DNA of 64,000 nucleotides from Cyclina sinensis (Eukaryota; Mollusca; Bivalvia; Venerida; Veneridae). Under the pieces are notes generated by a model, which had not been told where the DNA came from, did not search any database, and worked only from the letters and a program-made list of their open reading frames with translations. Both the position numbers and the translations under genes were made by a program. Location of the stretch: the NCBI GenBank assembly GCA_012932295.1, contig JAAONU010000006.1, positions 34,168,607-34,232,606 of the forward strand, written 5' to 3'. This document shows positions 40,901 to 52,900 of this stretch, piece by piece; within the stretch, counting starts at the first letter, position 1, and every line of letters starts with the position of its first letter.

Positions 40901-43900
40901 CATCTTGCCCCGTAAACAGCTGACATTCTGATATTTTGCTGTTGCCGCTGTTCAGGTCAGGTCTGAATAGCTTGTTGAAATAGCTCTTGTAAGGGTAAAG
41001 GTCTCCTGATGAACTAACCAAGGTCCTGTTCATGTACACATCAATTTTCTTAAACATGGAGTGGAAAAATGAATCGCACGGAGATATGTTGACACTGTCT
41101 CCACAACGCGTGCCGTCGGCGTTGAGGATCCGTACTCTAAGAAACAGTCTGCTGGATGAGAGTTCGCAATACGAGTCGCCTTGAAGCGACGTTTCAAACT
41201 CGAGTGGGGCATCTATGCCAGTGAAATGGCTCACAGGTCTGATATCTTCAAGGTAATAGTTCTGGATAGCCACCTGGTTCGGATACAGTTTAAATAGATC
41301 CAACGCCTCCGGTGCACTTTCGTTTCCGTTCAGTGGGGACAGAACCGACATGCTTAATTATTTATCTGGATGCGCTAAATATGTCGTTTAGAGTCCTATA
41401 ACTGAATTTCTTAGAGTCTCTCGCTTTACCCTTTTGTGCCCGGTGTGTACTCGCCTTTTTATGTAAACTGTCGGCCGATGCCTTTACTATATCCTGTACT
41501 TTAGGCTGCCGCGGTAGCGTTTCGATGGCACGCTTGCTCGGTTTCGCTCTCTTTTCTTCTGTGTTTATTTCGCTCTCAGCCTGACCCACTGTCTCTTCGA
41601 CAGGCGAGACAAATTGCAGTTTTACCTCTGCCGCCGGTCGTTTCCTGTTTACTGGTTCCCTATTTGAATTCACTGTGCGCGAGGACGGCACTCTGCTCTC
41701 GTAGTATTTCTCCCAGGCCTTAAAGTCCGGTATGTAAAGCTGACTGACTTTATTCGCTGTTCTATCCATAGTGCCCGACAGCCCAATCGACAACAGTCCA
41801 GTTTAATGTGCTTAAATCTGGTCGCTTGATAACGAACTATTGATACTGTCTATGACTTACTGCACTCGCCTGATTGGCGCACAGCGGCCGAACTCCGCCT
41901 TCCATTCATCCGCTCCTTAATTTGAAATGGAGAGCAACTTGCACTGTACACTCATTCAGTACTTCGACTCTCTCTCCTTTTCTTCCAGTTACGTAGATCG
42001 AGATGTGTTTTATCTCTTGACTATTAACGCGTTTATAAAAACAAGCGTTCTCCACCGTATCGATAGAAAACATAGATCCGCCCCTGGCCGTTCTCACGCC
42101 TTTTCCTAAACATAACTTTCTCAGCAAATGCACTTTTTTTCCACCGACCACAGAATAATCGACAACATTCGAGCACAGATACAGTTCTCTTCCGCACAGT
42201 TCTGAACCGCCGCGCGGGCTTTCCACGGTGAGGCCTACCAGCGCCACACACCATAGTTCGCTTCCAAAGACTAAACTTTCATCCAGCACAATTCGAAAGT
42301 CCGAACCGCAATTTGTAGGATAAAAATCGATGCAGTCTGCACTGCACATGTCTACATGAACTTGATTCATAGTTTTAAATATAGGCGTGCTCACAAAAGT
42401 CCACACACACACACAAACACTTATATAATTTTATATAGCGCGTCTGTGTTACAATACGTCCCTGATAATAGCAGAAGTGTGCCGTAACATATATCGACAT
42501 AATTATTACCTAAGCAGTTTTATCTGCGCTGGACTTTGATATCCAGCGGTCGAATTTCGGTCCGAGGCCTCGGTACCTCACAAGGACTTCGTGATTGCGT
42601 CCTATCTTTCTTGTTCTTAGAATTTTTTCGATTTCCCACCGGCTCATATCGCTCAGGTCTTTCTGTACTCGCTGAAGCTCTGGCTCGTAGAAAGCGGCTT
42701 TGATCGGCTCCTCCTCTAAGTCCATCAGAAAGTAAACTGGTACGTTTTCTCTGTACACTCGCCCGCGAATTTTGTAAATATTTTCCGTGAATTTCTTCGC
42801 GAAAGACCGCTCAAAAGTTTTTTTCGCGAGGCTGGTCCGGACGAGATCCCCTACTTTATATTTGAACAATCTGACTCTCTGTGACTCGCCGGTGGTTTTC
42901 TTAGAAGATACGGTGTACATGAGGTTCCATAATTTCACTTGATTCGATTCATTCACTTCGCTCGGACTAAGTCCAAAAAGTGCAGAATGCACTCTGTTGT
43001 TGTAGCTCTCTACGATCTCGTCGAGAACCGTGACATAGGCAAAGGATTTGTTTTCGTAGCACCATTTGTATATCGCGCTCTTCAGAGTTTGATTTAGTCG
43101 TTCGACAGGCTGGCATTTGAGATCGGAAGTGGTGAAGTAGTGTTTCACTCCGAGACGACGGAGAAGGTCTTGCACGGCTTTCGACTTGAACTCGGCGCCC
43201 TTGTCAGATCGACAACGGGCGGGTTTGTGTCCCTCGTTAAATATGTCATTGAGAGCCGCTGCTACTGCCGGACCGCTCTTGTTTTTCAGTGGACGGACGA
43301 ATGAAAACCTGCTGAACACGTCTAAAGCTACAAGTAAGTAACGGGTCCCGCGGTTGCCACGGTAACGTCTGAGTTTTGACATGTCACAGAGGTCGATATC
43401 GTACTGCTGGCGTAGACCGCTCACGACAATTCGGTTTCTTTTGAAGCGCCGATGAACGGGTCTGTTCACGCTGTACGTATCTTGAGACTCTAAAAAAGCC
43501 TTGGCTTCACGTCTACTGATTCTGAATTTACCCTCTCTGTTCGCCTCTCGCACTAGTCTCTCGGGCCCGCCAAAGCTTGCAGGATGCGACGGGTCTGTGT
43601 AAATTTGCCGCATATATTCGACTTTTGAATCTGATTCCGAGTTACTGATCCCCATCTCTCGTCAAAAGCTGCTTAGGTTTTCTGTACTTCAAACCGGGAC
43701 TTGGCATAACGTATCCAAAGGCCGAAGTTAGCAGAGCGATCCACAGCTCTTGGTTAGTCCCACTATTAATTGAGAGGTTAATGGCTGACACGATTATAAT
43801 AGAGTAAACTGCAATTATCTGAGCGATGAACGTCACTCGGTTTTTTGGCAACCTCTCGCCACAGACCTCAAAACTGCTTGACTCGTTGCGCTTGTCGCTG

Positions 43901-46900
43901 TAGCTGCCGCCTTGCGATTCAATGTCTTCCTGTACACTGACCTTTTCGTCGTCGTCACAAGAATCCCAAGCCGACGAGATTTTCGATCTCGAATTTTTTT
44001 CTTCCGAACTCATGTTTACTAATTATTATGTTTATGATTATATATTACTTTGATTTGAACGAATATGTCCCGCTTTAAACTGAGTCATTCAATAGCGAAC
44101 GTACTGTCCAGTATTATCTCTCTAATCATTAATATTTTAAGAATTTATTAATCAAAAGACTGTCTCTTTTATCTTTTACACTATTATTGATAAACGTCAT
44201 CTCTCTTATCTCCTTATACGAGCGATAAATACTAACTTTAACATCATTGTGCACGCGCATGCGCTGACACACACATCTCTCAGAGAAAGCGCCTTTGTCC
44301 TCCATTTTTATTTATTTATCTATTAATTTGTTTGTTGTATCAACAGTAGTACTTGCTTTACAATCAGTGTCTTTTAAAACTGTTTTAGTGATTCGACTTT
44401 AAACAGAGTTATTCAATAGCGGCGTACGTAACGTTCAGTCTTATCTCAAATTATTCATATTTTTAGAATTTATTAATCAAAAGACAGTCTCTTTTATCTT
44501 TATTATTATTACCATTATTATTGATAAACGTCATCTCTCTTATCTCTTATCTCCTTATATAAGTGATAAGTAAAGGGATTATGGCTATTTTTAACATTTC
44601 TTATCTCGTAATAGGATTAAAATGACGTCATAATCCTCGACTCCTTTTACACTCGCCTCACTTTTCACTCGCACTCTCAAAACCATACTACTGGCGGCTA
44701 CCATATTATTTCTGAGGTGACTTACTGAAGTCGCCCGAGGTGTTCCGAATGGCGCCTACAGGCATGTCACGTGATGATGGTCGAAAGAAAATAAGCAAAA
44801 AGTTAAACTTTTTCCCAGATACTTTTACATCCAGGCATGTTAAATCGATGCAATTACAAATGTAACTGAACAAAAAAGAAAAAAAATATTTCTTTTAAAA
44901 AGTAAACAGACTAAATGTAAATATAGCTGAAATCCAGCTTATGGTAACGCGTGTCGGCAGAGATCTTTCCAAAGAATGAAGGGGAGATCACTGCGAGGAG
45001 ATTGAGAGATAAGCATTGCCATTTTGTTAGATCAAAGCACTGCAAGCACTAGAGTATTCTCTGCTCCTGGAAATGCTACAATTCACCTAAAAATACGATT
45101 ATGTAGTGTTAATTTTTTGCAGGCTTAAACCAGATAAGAACCAGTGACTCTAAGTTTTAATCAGCACTCAGCACTGATAAATTTATATACTTTATTGTTA
45201 ATTTAAAATTAAGCATGCAAGTCATAGGCAAGTTCAGTATCAACAAATCAGCAGAAGGTATGTATACTTGTTCAAAGTTAGGAATAGAGAAAAGAACAAA
45301 ACTAACTTTTATCATTTTTGTGTCGCCTGCTACAAAGTAGCCGCGACATATAGGGATCACTTCTTCGTCGTCTGTCTGTCCGTCCGTCACAAAACTTGTC
45401 CGGACTACCCATCAGAAACTACTAGTGCGATTTCATCCAAACTTTAGAGGAATCATCAGTACCAAGTCTAGTTGTGCATATCGTCGGCATTTTGCAGTCC
45501 AATGATTTTTGTCATGTTATGGCCCTTTCATGATTTTTAAAAAATTTTCTTCGGACTACTTCTCTTATACTACTAAAGCAATTTGAATGGAATTTTACAG
45601 GATTGATTGGTACCTCAAGTACTTACGAATATGTAACGGGTTTTTTGGTTGAATGATTTTTGGCTGAGTTATGGTTCTTGAATGAAAAAGGCGTTTTGGC
45701 CAAATAATGATTTTTGTGTCGCAGGCTTCACAGTAGCTGCGACATGCTACAAAGTAGCATGACATATAGGGATCACTTCTACATCATCTGTCTGTGTGTC
45801 CGTCCATCCGTCCGTCCGTCCGTCTGTCTGTCTGTCCATCACAAAACTTGTCCGGACTACTCCTCAGAAACTACTGGTGCGATTTCATCCAAACTTTACA
45901 GGAATCATCAGTACCAAGTTTAATTGTGCATATCATCAGCATTTTCCAGTTCAGTGATTTTTGTCAGAGTTATGACCCTTTAATGATTTTAATTTTTAAA
46001 GTTTGTCCGGAGTACTTCTCTTATACTACAAAAGCAATTTAAATGAAATGTTACAAGATTGATCGGTACCTCAAATACTTGCGCATGTCTAACAGGTTTT
46101 TCGGTTGAATGATTTTTGGCTGCGTTATGACCCTTGAATAAAAAAAAATGCGTTTTAGCCTACAAACTGTCCTATCACCTCTCAATACTACTGTTTGATT
46201 GGCTATCATCAGGCAACACATGTGATCACTGATCGCCCTTAGCTTGTTTTTCAATTCCAGCATTTCAATAGAAACAATCACAGGATAACTATTAAAATAC
46301 TTAGCATGTAGTAGTAGAAGAAGTAGAAGTGTTTATCATGAAGTATTAATATCACATATCAAGTGTCGGTAAGTGAGAATGAATAACTGAATTAGTTTTA
46401 TTTCCCACCATGGTCATTTCAATGTTAATGCTGACACTGACATAAAAAAATAAACATTCCGCTGATTTAATGACTTTATTGATTCCAAAAAAGATGAATG
46501 GCTATGTAAGCAAAAAAATGTGCCTCAGCATAACCTTAACCCCTATCAAGCCGACAGTCTTTCAGCGCTTTAAACCCTTTGAATTTCTTTGAGAAAAAAT
46601 CAGTATGACTGTGTTGCTGAATTTGAGCAAGTTTAAAAGTTCGTCGGACATTCGTCCGTTGAATTCATGATTACAACTTATATTTTTCATCGAATATCAA
46701 ATAATTTTTATAGCTTTAACTTCCTCCAATCTGATTAAAATCATATCCTAAAAATTGCTACGCTATTTCCTTTTCCTCTACGTCTCTGTAACATATTTCT
46801 GAATAATATTATTTAGTTGATTTACATCTGTACGCTTGTAGCTGCACAATTCAACTAACATAACTTCAAAAGAAGTCTGTGGAAATAATTCTAAATACTA

Positions 46901-49900
46901 ATTCCCCATAACTTGTTTTCTTCTCAAGGTATACTTGACGACGGCGGCAATCGTCGGTGTGATACTGTCTACTGGAGCATGTTTTGGCCTCGGTATGGCG
47001 GCTGGTTTCCTGTTTGGTGCCCCACACCAGGCTCTTATATTCCTTCTCTTAGGTAAGTACAAAAAATGTACATACTACATGGAACTAAATATTTTCTATT
47101 GATAGTTTGAGAAAATTTTGTATTGACTGCTTTAAGTTTAAAATTGCACTGAATTCATTCAGAGTAAAAATAGTTTGTGCCCTACTTCTCTAGCCAATCA
47201 GATTGCAAAGATATTTAAATTTCTTACGGATTTATCCGTCATGAAGCAATGGTAGGATACTACGTCATCGCGCACCTGTTTTGTGCTCTCTCGAGGACCA
47301 TTTTTTGTCAGCAATCCGTCGCTTGAAAGGTTAAAAGGTCTTTTTCAATAAGAAATCAGTAGAGTTGCAGTTAATCATGTTCTGCACCGAAGATTGGCTG
47401 GTGTGCTTTGTATTTACGTAAAGAATTTTTATAATGTAAAATTCTAGTTTAGGCCTGAAAACGGGTGAAAGTTTTTTTTTCAGCATGCATTCAGAAAAAA
47501 AAAAACGTTCACCCGTTTTCTGGCCTAAATTAGAATTTTACATTATAAAAATATTTACTTAAATACAAAGCACACCAGCCAATCATCGTTGCACAACATG
47601 ACTTTTTTTGTGTTAAGAAACCGAAAGGGTGGTGCGTAGCGACCGACTAAGGTTTCTTAAGGCTGAAGTTTTCAATTCATAGCATCTGTCATATACATAT
47701 TGGCAGTACTCAATGAATCTTCATGGTAATTTGAATAATGAATTGGTCTAAATTTATAACCAACTAAATATTTATAATTAATCTTTCTTTGTTCTTCTAT
47801 CGTATCAATAAAACAAGTCAAATGTATACTGAAAGGATCGTTAACACTACACGAAGTCATAAGATTTGTACATATTTCCCCAAATTATTAGCTTATGACA
47901 TTGCCTTGTCTAGATATGAGCACTTCTCCTAGAAAGCTACATTTCCGACCTATCGTACTGAGTTTGTCTTCATTAAAGTCGTTCGCCTCGCGCTAACTAT
48001 ATGGTTCACACAAAAAGAGAATTAGATGTGCAGCGTGTTACAGGCTGTGTCCATCGATTTACCACGTATACACGAATTGTAGGTAACATAAATTCGCTAG
48101 CCTTCTGCTCTTTCGCAGCTCTTTTCAAAATGGCAAGGAGAAACTAGAAATCGGGTTCTTTGTTTGTTCATTGTTTAAAAACATTCATTTTCGTTACAGC
48201 TGTCGGTGTTGATGACGCCTTTGTTATAATCACCACGTGGAATCGGATCAATAAATTACACCGTCAGTACTCGATAGAGGAGCGAGTGGCCGTGACCATG
48301 CAGCACGCAGGCGTGTCCGTGACAGTCACGTCATTCTCTGATCTCGTCGCCTTTGCTTGCGGCATCTCTACGGTATGTGTACTTAGATTTGTGAAGATCT
48401 ATAAATCGCATGAATCAAAAGTCGATTTTTTCAGTGATAAAAAGTTTGGTGTCTTCTTGATCCATAAAATTACTCTGCAAACTAAATTGAAGTTTTTATG
48501 GTATGTTATTCTTTTGCAAATGCCTATACCAATATTTATTTCGTTCAAATAATTACACATAGGTATCTTTGTAGAAAACTTGATAATTTCAATAGTTAAG
48601 GTTAAAAAGCGTGACGATATCTAGGTCCCCTTTCTGTAATAGTGCTAAGTACATCTGTTAACCCTAGTCTGGGCGACTTTATTGGGATATATCGAACAAA
48701 ATGAAACAAACAAAAAATGCCAACCATAATTGTTTAAATTTCATGTTAATTTTTCATTTAGAATCTCACGATTTAAATAGATAGCCTGGGAACCAGACAA
48801 CCGTTTATTTGAAAGACCAGCGCCAAATTTTTTTTATCGATTTAGGAATTCCAAGCAATCTCTTTTTAGAGGCGCGTGTCAGGGCAAAAGCAATTTGTTA
48901 TGTCAAAGGCTAAAAGCGTTATATCAAAGGGTACCGATTGGCTTATTATGTACATCATGAAATCTTGAATTCTTACACATCACAGTCACGTGATGTATAA
49001 TGATTTTAAGTATCACACACCTCGTTTTGTTCATTTCAGCAAATGCCAGTTCTCAAGTCTTTCTGCATTTATTGCTCAGTCGGCATCCTACTTTTGTTTT
49101 TGATGCAATCAACATTGTTTCCCGCTTGTTTGACGATCAATCAGCGGAGGATAGAAGCCGGACGTGACGGCTGTTGTCCCTTCATTGTGCACCGGGACTA
49201 TATTCCGCCGAAGTGCAGCCAAGTTGAAGTAGTCCAAGTAGTAATAAAGAAAGTCTTTGCGCCTTTGTTCTTATCAGTGTTTGGAAGGGTAATACATTTT
49301 CTCAATTCTAACTAAAACACCACTGTATATATTTTTTGAGCATGAATAAACATGTTACATAAATCTTACGCAGCAAAAGCTACAGAACTGAATTTTTTGT
49401 TTTAAAACGAGTACATTGTGTTGAAATAATTTATGAGAAAATATGAAACTATGACGTCGTTTTCAGAACTCGAATTATTTATCTTATGTTGAAAAACAAG
49501 ACGGAGTCTACTTTCTTCTAAGAGAAAAGACAGAAACTGTTGTTTTAAAAACCCACTTAAAAGTGGTTTGTATAAGTGACCTGCGAAATTATTTGAATAT
49601 TTACCAAAGACAAACCTCTGGTATTTGAATTCTAAAATTTTAAAAGAGATAAAAGAGACGATGAAAGACAGCGAGGAAGTTTCCGAAATATAAAATATAA
49701 TTTAAAACCTGCAGTATATTACAGTTGAATTTGACGACACGATTCATGGTCATGCCAAATCAGTAATTTTGTTCATTTAGTTTCGATTTTACTGAGCCAT
49801 ATTTTAACAGACGAGAAAATGTGTACATGTAATTGTTTAGGTTTTTATTATTTTGCTCACTCTCGGTCTCGCCGGTGTAATGGTATGGAGTGTGTCAGGT

Positions 49901-52900
49901 ATAAGGAAAGGTTTCGAAATTGAACGAAGTTTACCAGAAGATTCCTACTGCCGCCATTTTCTCGAATCTCAACGATTATACTTCAGCGCAGAAGGGCCTG
50001 GCATACAAACATTTTGTGGTGAGTTAAACGTTGTGTGTTTGCCCGAGGCTCTTCCATGTAGAAATCAACCAGAAGGGTAAGACAGTTAATTTTGATTAGG
50101 GACAGTAGAGTCTCAAGCAGTTTAGTATGGGTAAGGTGTACAATGGTAACGTATAGGACTTGTAAATTATGGGTGATTTCCAGCACTAAAGCTTCTAAGT
50201 GTCATTCGGATGAGACGTTAAACAAATGTTCCAACTTCAGTGTTCCACGCTGAGTATGTCAAAAAATAGGGAGCGTCTCTGTAATGCCATGCTTTCTTTA
50301 TCTCGTACTATTCCACTCCACCTACAGACAATAATATTCAGCGAAGGTAAGCGGTACCGCCAAGAAAATGAACCGAACAGAATTGTTCCTCATTTCTTTG
50401 CAGCTGTATGAATATTTTACAGGACCCATGGATTATCAGAAGAATATACGAGCACTTGATGAAATGGTAAAGGAATATGAAAATAGTTCAGTAATCATGT
50501 ACGGACTTGTGGCAAACTGGATACCCACATACCAATTCTATGTAGGACGTTCTGGCGTAAAACTCAATGAAGGTATGTTCGTGATTTTGAAATAATTATT
50601 TGCTTATGTTATTATATGTTATTGATGGTGAAGACTTGAAATGTTGCGACTGTTTCATTGAGTTGCAGTAGTAGATTAATTTTATCCTTTATTATACGCC
50701 CGTTCGGAAAACGGGATGTATTATGGGAACGCCCATGGCAGGCAGCTCTCAGTTTTGTCCGGAGCATATCTTCAACGTGTATGAATGGATTTTAATGATA
50801 CTTGGTACCAATGTTCACCATCATGAGGGCTAGTGCCGCGTGCTTGAAGCAGGTCTCTAAGTCAAACGTCAATGTCACACTTAGAAGTCAGAGAAAAACG
50901 CTTGTGAGGAGCAAAACCTCTACATGCATTGAGGAATTTTGATATAACTTGGCATAAATGTTCATTATTTTGAGGCAGAGTGTCGCGTGCAAAACTCAGG
51001 TCGCTGTGACTAAGAGCAAGGTCACACACAGAGGTCAAAAGTCAGTAAAAAATATGAAAATGTGAGTATGGACCATTTAGTCATCATGAATTGAAGGATT
51101 CTATCACAAATATTTTGCCATAATGAGACTGAGCATTACACGCATAATCCTGGTCCATATATGCAAGGCCAAGGTCACTAGAGATGATGAAATGTCCAGA
51201 TTTTTTCCGGAGCATATATTCTACATGCATGGAGGTATTTTAGTATTACTCGATACAAGAGTTCACCATCATTAAATGTACTGAGAGATTTTAATATAAC
51301 TTGGCACAAATGTTGACAATTGTAAGGCGGAGTGTCGCACGCAAAATTCAGGTCCCTGTGGCCAAGGTAAGGGTCACACATAGACGGGCGTATTATGTGA
51401 CAACGGCACCCTTGTTTGTATATAAGATGACTGACTTAGTTATATCCAGCTAAATAGTTTGTCAAATAGTTGTAAGAAGTTTATATTTTGAACATCTATC
51501 AACGGGGCAAACTTTAATGTTTTCAAAACAGTTTCACCTTAAACTGGTCCGACAAATTTCTTCTTAACCCTTCATACTTAATGCTTAAGTATAAAGTGTT
51601 GCTGTTTTACAGACAAAGTTCCAGCCAATAAAACAGAATTTTACCTACAACTAAGAAATTTTTTGGAATCAGGTTTTGGTGTACCATTTTCCAAATATAT
51701 AGAGATGACTGATGACGAAGTGCCCGAAGTCAAGGTAAACCAAAAAATTGTACCGTTAATTTTGTACGTATACAGCAAGAATATTCGGAGGGATTCCGAT
51801 AAGATACAATTACAGGCGCTGTAAGCTTAAAAAATGTTATCTCCACCCATTTTTAGAGCGTTTCAGACCGGGATACAGAGTCATAAATAGCGGGGGAGGG
51901 CTTGTAGTGGATATGAGATACAATATTACAATGACTATTTAAAAAGGAATTTATGTCTACGGGAGGGCGGATGTGTCCCCCATGCTCCTCACCACACTTC
52001 CTCTAGAATAAGGCCTGAGTGTCGATCTGTAATCTTTATTTTGGCTCTCATGACCAAGAGCAATACATCGATTAATTAGTATGCACATATTGGTTTGCAT
52101 TATTCAAGTTTTCGCGTAATTTATGACATAGAAATATACTGAAGAGACCTCAATTCAAATGTATATGCTATATTCTTTATCCCTAGTGGACGTATTTCCC
52201 GATGCAGCAGATAGTTTCACGGGACGTTTGGAAGAATGAACAAATCATGGAAGAGGTCCGACGTATTGCTGACAACGCCAAACTGGAAGGCGGGAAATGC
52301 TTTTCCTATTCTGTATTCCATATTTTCATAGAAGTTATAAGAGTAGGTTGTTTATAGTCATTTTATCTCAGTATGCTTTCGCATCTAAATTTGTACAGAA
52401 AACAAAATTGTTCAACTTGTTCAAAGTGGACAGGCGTGTTTAGAATTTAATAACTTTCGGAATATATATTGTTAAAATTATAACATTTGTCAGGTAAAAA
52501 CTGAAAAGATGAATATAAATTTTATCAATCATTGTAACACATCAATGTGTGATTTTAAAAAGTTATAAGATTTTTAAAATTAAGAAACAGATGCGCATTT
52601 CCGCATTCTTCCCGCGATGGGAACAGTAGATGTATACGTCGTCTGCGCCAATTCATTGCCGAAGCCCTTTAGTTTGTGTAATTAAGAACAGTTTTTTTTA
52701 AATAAAATTACCTGCAATTTCTGGTTGTAAGATGTAGATGTACATGTATTCAAATATATATTTTCAAAACTGTATAATATAATGTCATTACTAAAATACT
52801 AAACAAAAAAATCAAAATTTTAAAGATATTTGACCGGTGACCTTTGTATTAGCCGAACAGGTTTCTTAGGCTTGTTGTGGTTTATTTCAATCTCTGTGAA

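Larger units (their letters stand above)
22872..44692. mobile_element. Complete Polinton/Maverick transposon, 21,821 bp
   Basis: Seen directly: a 6-bp target duplication, 413-bp terminal inverted repeats, AG...CT termini, and a gene set of protein-primed DNA polymerase B, DDE integrase with chromodomain, packaging ATPase, double-jelly-roll major capsid protein and penton-like minor capsid protein. This combination defines Polintons and the related adintovirus-like elements. It sits in intron 8 of the Patched-domain gene; without it that intron would be about 5.5 kb. All core frames are open once introns are removed. The adenain-type protease was not found. Accessory genes include a zinc-finger extension of the polymerase, a SIM/F-box unit and a type I membrane protein. 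Confidence 0.96.
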
